In this document: positions 6,863-14,097 of the stretch, piece by piece | How positions within the stretch are numbered: the stretch's first letter is position 1 | Layout: every line of letters begins with the position of its first letter | Assembly: GCA_012727415.1 (NCBI GenBank) | Contig: JAAYHI010000147.1 | Span: 1-18,623, forward strand | Origin: Bacillota bacterium | GTDB taxonomy: Bacteria > Bacillota > Proteinivoracia > UBA4975 | Direction: 5' to 3' | DNA length: 18,623 nucleotides | Translations under genes and position numbers: made by a program | Notes under the pieces: model-generated | Database searches by the model: none | Seen by the model: only the letters and a program-made list of their open reading frames with translations | Told to the model about the DNA's origin: nothing

Positions 6863-7932
6863 GCATACTCCCTGGCCACTTCTTTGCCTGTCAGCCCCCT
6901 GAGGCCGCCTAAGGCCAGGGCCAGCATCTCATACTCTCCCGGGAAAACCTTGACGGGTGCAATAAAAGAGACTCTTTCCTCAATCCAGGGCACCAGGTAG
7001 GTGCTGTCGTGAGCCAGGCCTCCCGAAATGACGATTGCATCGACATCACCTTTGAGGACGGCTGCAGCAGCACCGATCTCCTTGGCAATCTGGTACGCCA
7101 TGGCCCTGTATATCAGTTTGGCTTCCTGATCACCTGCGTCAATGCGGGCCTGAATGGTGCGGCCGTCATTGGTGCCGAGATAAGCCACCAGGCCGCCCTG
7201 ACCCACCAGTTTCTTCTGGATTTCCTGTTTGCTGTACTTGCCGCTGAAGCAGAGTCCCACCAGGTCCCCCACAGGCACGCCGCCGGCCCTCTCGGGAGAA
7301 AAGGGTCCGTCTCCGTGGAGAGCATTGTTGACATCAACTGCCTGGCCGCGCAGATGGGCGGCTACAGAAATGCCTCCGCCCAGGTGGACGCCGATAAAAT
7401 TGCCTTCGTGGTACTCCTTGCCAATCTCCGCCGCGGCCTTACGGACAACTGCCTTCTGATTGAGGGGGTGCCAGATGGCACGCCTCTCGATTTCTGGTAT
7501 CCCCGAAATACGGGCTTCCGGGGACAGTTCATCGACTACCACCGGGTCGACAATGTATGCCGGGATGTTAAACTGGTTGGCAATCTCCCGGGCAATCAGG
7601 CCTCCCAGACTGGAAGCATGCTGTCCTTGCACACCGTCGGTAAGGTCCTTCACCATTTGGTCATTGACGATGTAAGTTCCCCCCACAATTGGCTTAAGGA
7701 GCCCTCCGCGGCCGACTACCGCTGAAAGTTTGTTGAGGTTTATGCCTTGGCTGTGAAGACTTTCCAGGATAATATTCTTGCGGAACTGGTATTGGTCAGT
7801 GATTAAGTTAAAATCCTTGAGCTCTTCAGCGGAATGGCGAAGAGTCTGTTCCAGGAGGGGCTTTTCATCTTCAAAGACAGCGATTTTCGTAGATGTCGAT
7901 CCGGGATTAATAATCAGCAGACGATGAGACAT
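6859..7932 (-). CDS. buk: Butyrate kinase (branched-chain fatty acid kinase), copy 1
   Basis: The 357-residue member of the acetokinase family catalyses acyl phosphate + ADP to free acid + ATP, the energy-yielding last step. The first signature I-I-N-P-G-S-T-S-T-K lies at 7-16; the acyl-site histidine segment V-H-L-G-G-G-I-S is followed by the usual A-A-H. D-V-N-N-A-L-H-G-D-G-P-F-S-P-E-R-A-G-G and I-S-G-G-L-A-H complete the ATPase fold. ATG 7930-7932 has a perfect AAGGAGG site 7 bases upstream. It lies 63 bases after the leucine dehydrogenase stop, with an inverted repeat between, and overlaps the ATPase gene by 4 bases. In this context isobutyryl-, isovaleryl- and 2-methylbutyryl-phosphate are likely substrates. 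Confidence 0.93.
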   Translation of the reverse strand: MSHRLLIINPGSTSTKIAVFEDEKPLLEQTLRHSAEELKDFNLITDQYQFRKNIILESLHSQGINLNKLSAVVGRGGLLKPIVGGTYIVNDQMVKDLTDGVQGQHASSLGGLIAREIANQFNIPAYIVDPVVVDELSPEARISGIPEIERRAIWHPLNQKAVVRKAAAEIGKEYHEGNFIGVHLGGGISVAAHLRGQAVDVNNALHGDGPFSPERAGGVPVGDLVGLCFSGKYSKQEIQKKLVGQGGLVAYLGTNDGRTIQARIDAGDQEAKLIYRAMAYQIAKEIGAAAAVLKGDVDAIVISGGLAHDSTYLVPWIEERVSFIAPVKVFPGEYEMLALALGGLRGLTGKEVAREYA

Positions 7933-7949
7933 GCTCTACCTCCTTAAAT

Positions 7950-7982
7950 GGGATAGTTGTGTGCATAACACACAACTATCCC
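7950..7982. repeat. Perfect 14-bp inverted repeat between ldh1 and buk1
   Basis: The arms GGGATAGTTGTGTG (7950-7963) and CACACAACTATCCC (7969-7982) are exact reverse complements around a 5-base CATAA loop. The repeat fills most of the 63-base gap between the leucine dehydrogenase stop and the buk1 ribosome site. There is no T-run on either strand after the stem, so it is not a standard intrinsic terminator. It would form a stable RNA hairpin in the operon transcript, or could be a protein-binding dyad. Confidence 0.85.
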
Positions 7983-7995
7983 CATGGCACAAAAT

Positions 7996-9066
7996 TTAAC
8001 GGCGGATGAAGTTGCTGCGGATGCGGCCGAGAGCTTCAATGCGCTCTTCTGCCATTCGGTCAGCAGCCCTGTAGCTGGGAATGCCGTCCCGCTTGGAAAT
8101 GGCGTAAACTTTGGCAATATTGTCATAAATGGTGGCAACGGTGGCCATTGCCCGCTCTTCGTTATATCCCTTGAGCTCGTCGGCAACGTTCATCAAGCCG
8201 CCGGCGTTGATGACATAGTCGGGGGCATAGAGGATGCCCTTTTCATGGAGCATATCGCCATGGCGGTCTTCGGCCAAGACATTGTTGGCGCTGCCGGCGA
8301 TGGCTTTGCACTTAAAGCGGTTGACGGTATCGTCATTGACGACGGCACCCAGGGCGCAGGGAGCAAAGAAGTCGCACTCCACATCATAGATGGCATCGGG
8401 CTCGACGGCTTTGGCGCCAAATTCCTTGACGGCCCTTTCTACAGCTTCCTGATTGATGTCGCAGACAACCAGCTTGGCACCGGCTTCATGGAGGTATTGA
8501 CAGAGATAGTAGCCAACACTGCCGACACCCTGGACGGCAACGACTTTGCCCTGGATGTCGTCACTGCCCCACAGCTCATTGGCAGTGGCCAAGAGACCTC
8601 TGAACACGCCGTAAGCAGTCTTGGGAGAGGGGTCGCCGCTGCTGCCGCTGGAGGCGGAAACGCCGGTGACGTAATCGGTCTCTAAATTGATGAAGTCCAT
8701 ATCCTGGACGGTGGTGCCCACGTCTTCAGCAGTGATGTAGCGGCCATTGAGGCTTTGGACAAAGCGGCCGAAAGCACGCCACATTTCTTCGCTCTTGTCC
8801 TTCCGGGGATCGCCAATGATGACGGCTTTGCCGCCGCCAAGGTTGAGGCCGGCGGCTGCTGCCTTGTAGGTCATGCCCCTGGCCAGGCGCAGAACGTCGA
8901 GGATGGCATCCTCTTCAGTTTCATAGTTCCACATTCTGGTTCCCCCCAGGGCAGGCCCCAGGGTGGTGTCATGGATGGCAATGATTGCCCTAAGACCGGT
9001 GGTCTTATCATGACAGAAGACTAATTGCTCATATCCGTACTTGCTCATGTAATCGAAAATTTTCAT
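7996..9066 (-). CDS. bcd: Leucine (branched-chain amino acid) dehydrogenase
   Basis: This 356-residue enzyme of the Glu/Leu/Phe/Val dehydrogenase family oxidatively deaminates L-leucine, valine and isoleucine with NAD+. Numbering matches Bacillus leucine dehydrogenase without gaps as far as I can align it: Lys68 (M-T-Y-K), Lys80 (G-G-G-K-A-V-I-I-G-D-P) and Asp115 are the catalytic set. Leu40, Ala113 and Val294 are the branched-chain pocket residues; position 291 is Leu instead of Val. The Rossmann G-V-G-S-V-G is at 180-185 with Asp203 favouring NAD. The segment G-S-S-G-D-P-S-P-K-T-A-Y-G-V is typical of leucine dehydrogenases. ATG 9064-9066 has TTGGAGG upstream; the in-frame TTG at 9081 is part of that site. 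It is the second of two such genes in the operon. Confidence 0.93.
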   Translation of the reverse strand: MKIFDYMSKYGYEQLVFCHDKTTGLRAIIAIHDTTLGPALGGTRMWNYETEEDAILDVLRLARGMTYKAAAAGLNLGGGKAVIIGDPRKDKSEEMWRAFGRFVQSLNGRYITAEDVGTTVQDMDFINLETDYVTGVSASSGSSGDPSPKTAYGVFRGLLATANELWGSDDIQGKVVAVQGVGSVGYYLCQYLHEAGAKLVVCDINQEAVERAVKEFGAKAVEPDAIYDVECDFFAPCALGAVVNDDTVNRFKCKAIAGSANNVLAEDRHGDMLHEKGILYAPDYVINAGGLMNVADELKGYNEERAMATVATIYDNIAKVYAISKRDGIPSYRAADRMAEERIEALGRIRSNFIRR

Positions 9067-9085
9067 TCCAGCTACCTCCAATTTT

Positions 9086-10003
9086 TTATGATTTCAGCCC
9101 GGCGGCATAGACCGCACTGAAGGCTATGGAATCCAGTTTGGTTTCATGAGAGTCAGACCTGGAAGTGAGGACAACAGGAGCTTTGGCGCCGGCGATGCCC
9201 CCCGCCACACGCACTTCTCTGCCGAAGTAGACGATTGACTTATAGAGCACGTTCCCGGCTTCGATATCCGGCACCATGAGAATGTCAGCATGGCCGGCAA
9301 CTGGGCTGTCTATGCCCTTGACCTGGGCAGAATGCAAAGAGATTGCGTTATCCAGGGCCAGGGGGCCGTCGACAATTGCGCCTTTTATCTGGCCGCGGTC
9401 AGCCATTTTTGCCAGTAACGCGGCCTCCACGGCAGCGGGCATGTCGGGGTTGACCAGTTCCACTGCCGCCAGGGCTGCGACCTTGGGCTGCTCAAAGCCC
9501 AAGGCTCGAACAACATCCACAGCATTCTGGACAATCTGAGCCTTCTGGCTCAAATCCGGGGCGATGTTCATAGCTCCGTCAGTCATAAAGAGGAGACGGC
9601 CGATGCCCTGAATGTCCAGGGCGGTTACGTGGCTGAGAAGGCGACCGGTGCGCAAACCCTTATCCTTATCCAGCACCGCCCGCAGAATGTCTGCGGTGCC
9701 TATTTTGCCCTTCATGACCATGTCCCCCTGGCCAGAAGCTACTATCCCTACGGCTTTTCCGGCTGCCAGAATGGGATTAGCCTCGGGGATGACAGTGCAT
9801 TTATCCAGGGAAAGCCCTACCCGGGAGGCAATGGCAGCGATTTTGTCTGCATCCCCCACCAGGATTGCCGAAACAATACCCCAGTCGACTGCATCCCGCA
9901 CTGCTTCCAGGACGTCCTGGTCCTCTGCCGCCGCCACCACCAGACGCTGTCGGTGGGGCAGCCCCTTGGCAGCCTCCACAATATCCTGCATATTCTTATA
10001 CAT
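9086..10003 (-). CDS. ptb: Phosphate butyryltransferase
   Basis: The 305-residue phosphotransacylase converts butyryl- or branched acyl-CoA plus phosphate to acyl phosphate plus CoA, linking the oxidoreductase to butyrate kinase. Recognised segments are A-A-A-E-D-Q-D-V-L near 25-33, G-D-M-V-M-K-G-K-I-G-T-A-D-I-L-R (about 95-110), L-F-M-T-D-G-A-M-N-I-A-P (about 140-151), D-G-P-L-A-L-D-N-A-I-S and A-D-I-L-M-V-P-D-I-E-A-G-N. ATG 10001-10003 follows a GAGGTGA site; the GTG three codons upstream lies in that site. Gaps of 15 and 19 bases join it to buk2 and ldh1. It is the only ptb for two kinases. Confidence 0.93.
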   Translation of the reverse strand: MYKNMQDIVEAAKGLPHRQRLVVAAAEDQDVLEAVRDAVDWGIVSAILVGDADKIAAIASRVGLSLDKCTVIPEANPILAAGKAVGIVASGQGDMVMKGKIGTADILRAVLDKDKGLRTGRLLSHVTALDIQGIGRLLFMTDGAMNIAPDLSQKAQIVQNAVDVVRALGFEQPKVAALAAVELVNPDMPAAVEAALLAKMADRGQIKGAIVDGPLALDNAISLHSAQVKGIDSPVAGHADILMVPDIEAGNVLYKSIVYFGREVRVAGGIAGAKAPVVLTSRSDSHETKLDSIAFSAVYAAGLKS

Positions 10004-10018
10004 TGAAATCACCTCGCC

Positions 10019-11077
10019 CTAAACATATTCCCGGCAGGCTTCCTGCCCCGTAAGCACACGCAAGCATCCCAGGGCCAGGGCAAGCAGCTCATCTTCTCCA
10101 GGGTAGACCAGGACCGGGGCAATAAAGCGCACCTGCTCTTTTATCCAGTCGGTCAACAGTGTCGAGTAGGCGAGGCCGCCGGTGATGGCAATTGCCCGCA
10201 CCTGTCCCGACAACACAGTAGCCATGGCGCCGATTTCTTTGGCAATCTGGTAGGCCATTGCCTTGTAGATTAACTTGGCATATGAATCCCCTGCGGCAAT
10301 GCGGGCTTCGACCTCCTGCCCGTCATTGGTTCCCAGGTAGGCTGAGAGGCCACTGTGGCGGAGAATCTTTTTCCGCAGTTCATCCTCGGTGTACTTGCCG
10401 GAAAAACACAATTCAACCAAATCGCCGGCAGGCAACCCCCCGCTCCGCTCCGGGGAAAAGGGCCCCATCTCGTTGGCGTTGTTGACATCCAGCATGCGGC
10501 CTCCCCGGAGGGGGGAGACTGAGATGCCTCCGCCCAGATGAACCATAATCAGGTTGATATCCTTGAGGTCCTGCCCTAAATCCCTGGCGGCCCGGCGGGC
10601 AATGGCGCGAATATTTAAAGCATGGGAGGAGCTCCGCCGCTGGATTTCAGGCAGGCCTGAAATCTTGGCCTCAGGGATCATCTCGTCAACGGAGACAGGG
10701 TCGACAATGAAAGCGGGTATTCCACGCTTTCTGGCCAGTTCCCAGGCAATTAATCCGCCCAGGTTTGAAGCATGCTGTCCCTGAACCCCCTTGCGCAAAT
10801 CCTCGCGCATCAGTTCATTGACCTGGTATGTTCCACCAGGGATTGACTTGAGCATGCCTCCCCTGGCAACGACAGCACTGAGTTTATCACCGGCAAATAC
10901 TGAATTCAGCCATTTTTCCGCCAGCTGGGCGCGGAAATCCAGTTGCTCGACAATTACCGGTGCCAGATCCTCGGGACTGTGGCGCAGGGTTTCTGACGCC
11001 CACATGGTCTCGTCTTCAAAAAGAGCCAGTTTCGTAGAAGTGGACCCGGGGTTGATCACCAGTATCCAATGGGTCAT
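10019..11077 (-). CDS. buk: Butyrate kinase family protein, copy 2 (altered active-site loop)
   Basis: The 352-residue acetokinase-family protein has the signature V-I-N-P-G-S-T-S-T-K (7-16), V-A-R-G-G-M-L-K, V-H-L-G-G-G-I-S and I-T-G-G-L-A-Y, so ATP chemistry should be intact. Compared with copy 1 it lacks the A-A-H after G-G-G-I-S-V (reading S-P-L instead). The loop D-V-N-N-A-L-H-G-D-G-P-F is shortened to D-V-N-N-A-N-E-M-G-P-F. These differences lie close to the acyl side of the site in acetokinases, so a different acyl phosphate is likely. ATG 11075-11077 has a CAGGAG site; a longer in-frame reading would overlap the whole end of ldh2. It sits 16 bases after ldh2, forming a dehydrogenase-kinase pair. 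Confidence 0.9.
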   Translation of the reverse strand: MTHWILVINPGSTSTKLALFEDETMWASETLRHSPEDLAPVIVEQLDFRAQLAEKWLNSVFAGDKLSAVVARGGMLKSIPGGTYQVNELMREDLRKGVQGQHASNLGGLIAWELARKRGIPAFIVDPVSVDEMIPEAKISGLPEIQRRSSSHALNIRAIARRAARDLGQDLKDINLIMVHLGGGISVSPLRGGRMLDVNNANEMGPFSPERSGGLPAGDLVELCFSGKYTEDELRKKILRHSGLSAYLGTNDGQEVEARIAAGDSYAKLIYKAMAYQIAKEIGAMATVLSGQVRAIAITGGLAYSTLLTDWIKEQVRFIAPVLVYPGEDELLALALGCLRVLTGQEACREYV

Positions 11078-11093
11078 TTTCGCACTCCTGAGA

Positions 11094-12164
11094 CTATTTG
11101 CCTGTATAGTTTCTTCTGATTCTGCCGATGGTTTCGATCCTTTCGGCAACGATGCGATTGGCGGCCTCATAGGGAGTAATCTTCTCTTCTTTGGCAATGG
11201 CGAAGATGTTGAGGATGCGGTCATAGATCATGGCAGTCTTGCGGAAGGCACGCTCCTTATTGTATCCCTCTAGCTCATCGCAAACCTGAATTAAGCCGCC
11301 GGCATTAGCGACGAAGTCGGGCGCCGCCAGGATTCCACGTTCCTGCAGCATTTCCGCGTGACGGGGTTCCGCCAGTTGGTTGTTGGCGGCACCGGCGATG
11401 CCCTTGCACTTTAACCTGGGAATGGTGTCATCGTTAAAGACTGCTCCCAGGGCACAGGGAGAAAAGATGTCGCATTCAGTTTCAAGAATCTTGTCGGGAT
11501 CAACAACCTTAATGCCAAAATCCTTGACGGCTTTGTCGACATTCTCCTGGTTGATGTCGCAGCCATAGACAATTGCCCCTTCTTCAGTGAGATGACCCGC
11601 CAGGCAGTATCCAACCTTGCCCAGGCCTTGAATGGCTATTGTCCGCCCCTTTAAAGAGTCATCGCCAAAGAGCTCTTTCGCCACAGCTTTAACGGCTTTC
11701 CATACGCCAAAAGCAGTGATGATGCCAGAGTTGCCGCCGCCGCCGTACTCTTCGGGCAGGGCGCCAACATGCTTGGTTTCCCTGAGGGCAATAATGAAAT
11801 CATCGTAGGTGGTGCCAACATCTGTGCCTGTCTTGTACCGGCCCTTGAGCACTTCGACGTAGCGGGCAAAGGCTCGGAACAGCCCTTCGCTCTTGTCAGT
11901 CTTAGGGTCTCCCCAGATAACTGACTTGCCGCCGCCATAATCGAGATCGGCAGCAGCGCACTTGTCGGTCATGCCCTTGGACAGGCGCAATGCGTCTGTC
12001 AAAACCTGTTCTTCGTTGTCATAGTTCCACATGCGACACCCGCCCTGGGCGGGGCCCAGTGTGGTGTCGTGGATTGCAATGACACTTTTCAGCCCTGTGG
12101 TGCGATCGTAGTTGAAGAACACCTGTTCATGGCCGTCTTTGGCCATGGCTTCAAAGATTTTCAT
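11094..12164 (-). CDS. Phenylalanine/leucine dehydrogenase family protein, first gene of the operon
   Basis: The 356-residue NAD-dependent amino acid dehydrogenase aligns without gaps to the leucine dehydrogenase in this operon (38 of the first 60 residues identical). Lys68, Lys80, Asp115, G-L-G-K-V-G (180-185) and Asp203 are present. Several segments resemble phenylalanine dehydrogenases: K-C-A-A-A-D-L-D-Y-G-G-G-K, T-G-T-D-V-G-T, L-P-E-E-Y-G-G-G-G and N-A-G-G-L-I-Q-V. Pocket positions read Gln40, Gly113, Leu291, Val294: Gly113 and Leu291 are the phenylalanine-type choices, while Gln40 is unusual. ATG 12162-12164 is preceded by GGAGG; earlier in-frame Met codons lie upstream of or inside the sigma-54 promoter. 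The substrate is an aromatic or other non-standard amino acid by inference. Confidence 0.88.
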   Translation of the reverse strand: MKIFEAMAKDGHEQVFFNYDRTTGLKSVIAIHDTTLGPAQGGCRMWNYDNEEQVLTDALRLSKGMTDKCAAADLDYGGGKSVIWGDPKTDKSEGLFRAFARYVEVLKGRYKTGTDVGTTYDDFIIALRETKHVGALPEEYGGGGNSGIITAFGVWKAVKAVAKELFGDDSLKGRTIAIQGLGKVGYCLAGHLTEEGAIVYGCDINQENVDKAVKDFGIKVVDPDKILETECDIFSPCALGAVFNDDTIPRLKCKGIAGAANNQLAEPRHAEMLQERGILAAPDFVANAGGLIQVCDELEGYNKERAFRKTAMIYDRILNIFAIAKEEKITPYEAANRIVAERIETIGRIRRNYTGK

Positions 12165-12215
12165 TCCACCATCCTCCATCTGTACTAATATTGGCAACCA
12201 GACCACATACATCAG

Positions 12216-12231
12216 TGCAAAAATCGTGCCA
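12216..12231 (-). promoter_or_regulatory. Sigma-54 (RpoN/SigL) promoter of the operon
   Basis: Read on the minus strand the site is TGGCACGATTTTTGCA, a full match to the sigma-54 consensus TGGCAC-N5-TTGCA. The -24 GG (12230-12229) and the -12 GC (12218-12217) are separated by exactly 10 bases. Transcription should start near 12205, leaving a leader of about 40 bases with a GGAGG site before ldh2. It sits 90 bases downstream of the gene for a sigma-54 activator. Confidence 0.93.
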
Positions 12232-12267
12232 GAGAAAGCATTGGTCCCGGGTCTGACAGCGCAGGCA

Positions 12268-12311
12268 GCATGCAAATTCTTTCGCAACAAATTGCAAGTT
12301 TTTGCATGCAA
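12268..12311. promoter_or_regulatory. Candidate enhancer (activator-binding) repeats upstream of the sigma-54 promoter
   Basis: The octamer GCATGCAA occurs at 12268-12275 and 12304-12311, 36 bases apart. The second copy is part of the 10-bp palindrome TTGCATGCAA (12302-12311). A palindromic TTGCAA (12292-12297) and a near copy TCGCAA (12282-12287) lie between them. Relative to the predicted start the repeats fall at about -67 to -106, where enhancer sites for AAA+ sigma-54 activators are usually found. Binding by the adjacent regulator is inference. Confidence 0.6.
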
Positions 12312-12320
12312 TACCCTGCA

Positions 12321-14045
12321 TTACCGGAGGCCATATTTCTCCAGCTTGTAGTACAGCGAGCGCAATGAAATTCCCAGCGTCTTGGCTGCCTGGGTTTTAT
12401 TGCCCTGATGAGAGTCAATAACCAAGGCAATATAGTCCTTTTCGGATTCCGCAAGGACATCCCCCAGAGGCCGGTTGGGGGAAGGAGCAGCTTTGGCATG
12501 GGAAGCAGAAGTATTATGCGGACTGGCTGTAAGCGGCGGCAAATGCTCCCGCAAGATACAGGTTTCATTGGAGCGCATATTGATGATGGCACGGCCAAGG
12601 TTATTTTCCAGTTCCCGAACATTGCCCGGCCAGGAATGTCTCTGGAGAACCCTGAGGGCATCGGGAGCAATATCCTCTACAACGCGGCCGTACTCTTGAT
12701 TGAGCTTGTGCAGCAAGTGGCGGACCAGGGCGGGAATCTCCTCGCGGCGTTCCCTTAAAGGCGGTATGTACAGAGGGATGACGCGAATGCGGTAGTAGAG
12801 GTCCTCCCGGAACTTGCCGCTGGCCACTGCCTCTTCCAGATCGATGTTGGTTGCCGCAATTATCCTGACGTCGACAGTCACTTGCTTGGCATCACCCACC
12901 CGGACAATTTCTTTTTCCTGCAGAACGCGCAATAGCTTCGCCTGCACAGCAGGGCTGATTTCTCCGATTTCGTCCAAAAAAATGGTGCCGCCAGAGGCTT
13001 GCTCAAAGAGTCCCTTTTTGCCACCCCTGCGGGCCCCTGTAAAAGCGCCGTCACTATAACCGAAGAGTTCACTTTCCAGCAGGCTGCCGGAAAGGGCGGC
13101 ACAGTTGACGCGTATAAACTGATTGTTTTTGCGAAGGCTGGAATTATGGATGGCATGGGCAAACAGCTCTTTGCCGGTGCCGCTCTCTCCCAGCAGCAAG
13201 ATAGTGGCAGGGGTAGTAGCAGCCTTGCGGGCCTGTTCCACCACCTCCTGCATCTTTGGGCTGATGGCAATGATATCTTTAAAATCGTACTTGGCTTCAA
13301 GAGTGCGAATAATGTGTTTGGCCTTGTCCAGTTCTTCGTTAAGGCGCTTGATTTCGCTGATGTCATGGATGACCGCCACGCTGCCCTTGAGCTCATCGTT
13401 GACTATTATCGGCGCGGCGTCCACCAGGACATCTCTCCTGGCTGTGCCTACTTTCAGGTGAATTCCCTTGACAGGCCGGCGGCTGGACAGCACCTGCAGA
13501 TGCACGCTTTCTCCTTGAGCGATGTCGGCAGTAGCAGGCTTACCCAGAATATCGGACTCGTCATAACCAGTAATCTGCTTGTAAGCAGGGTTGACCAAAA
13601 TGCCTCTCCCCTGACTGTCGACAACAGATATGGCGTCCTGGGTAGCGTTGATTATCGCCTCCAGCATGCTTTGGATTTCCCGGAGGTTGGTTATCTCTTC
13701 CGCCAGCTTCTTCATTTCGGAAATATCGCGGAACACCGCCACTGCGCCGATGATGGCGCCATTGGCATCCCGCACGGGAAGACGGGAGGTGAGGATGGTA
13801 TTGTCCGCCAATTGCTGGCGCTGGTTTAATTCCGCCTCTCCCGTTTCCAGCACCCGCAGCAATCGGGTATTGGGAATGATATGGCCCACGGGCTGTCCCA
13901 TGGCCTTGTCCCGGTCAACACCGATAAGATTTGCAGCTGCAGGGTTGAGAAGGACAATTTTCCCCTGCCGGTCAATTGCAGCGAGACCGTCGTGAATAGC
14001 GTCAAGGATTACCTGCAGATGAAAGTTAGGGGCAATGGCCTTCAT
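12321..14045 (-). CDS. bkdR: Sigma-54-dependent transcriptional activator with two PAS domains (BkdR-like)
   Basis: The 574-residue regulator has PAS domains at about 8-115 and 125-238, an AAA+ sigma-54 interaction domain at about 255-490 and a Fis-type helix-turn-helix at about 535-574. Walker A G-E-S-G-T-G-K-E is at 286-293, the sigma-54 contact loop G-A-F-T-G-A at 333-338, Walker B G-G-T-I-F-L-D-E-I at 352-360 and the R-finger region W-P-G-N-V-R-E-L-E at 472-480. There is no receiver domain, so activity should be set by a small molecule or redox state sensed by PAS. It lies directly upstream of the sigma-54 promoter on the same strand. In Bacillus subtilis the BkdR activator occupies the equivalent place before ptb-bcd-buk. 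ATG 14043-14045 has a GGGGGG site. Confidence 0.92.
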   Translation of the reverse strand: MKAIAPNFHLQVILDAIHDGLAAIDRQGKIVLLNPAAANLIGVDRDKAMGQPVGHIIPNTRLLRVLETGEAELNQRQQLADNTILTSRLPVRDANGAIIGAVAVFRDISEMKKLAEEITNLREIQSMLEAIINATQDAISVVDSQGRGILVNPAYKQITGYDESDILGKPATADIAQGESVHLQVLSSRRPVKGIHLKVGTARRDVLVDAAPIIVNDELKGSVAVIHDISEIKRLNEELDKAKHIIRTLEAKYDFKDIIAISPKMQEVVEQARKAATTPATILLLGESGTGKELFAHAIHNSSLRKNNQFIRVNCAALSGSLLESELFGYSDGAFTGARRGGKKGLFEQASGGTIFLDEIGEISPAVQAKLLRVLQEKEIVRVGDAKQVTVDVRIIAATNIDLEEAVASGKFREDLYYRIRVIPLYIPPLRERREEIPALVRHLLHKLNQEYGRVVEDIAPDALRVLQRHSWPGNVRELENNLGRAIINMRSNETCILREHLPPLTASPHNTSASHAKAAPSPNRPLGDVLAESEKDYIALVIDSHQGNKTQAAKTLGISLRSLYYKLEKYGLR

Positions 14046-14097
14046 GTTGGTCCCCCCTGCATATTATTGCACGCTATAGTTATTCGCCATGGTCCTA

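Noticed and set aside
7950..7982. Intrinsic terminator between ldh1 and buk1
   Set aside because: The stem is strong, but no T-run follows on either strand and the downstream genes need the upstream promoter; kept only as an inverted repeat.
12165..12311. N-terminal extension of ldh2
   Set aside because: The added stretch covers the sigma-54 promoter and enhancer repeats and has no family similarity; ATG at 12164 starts the conserved M-K-I-F.
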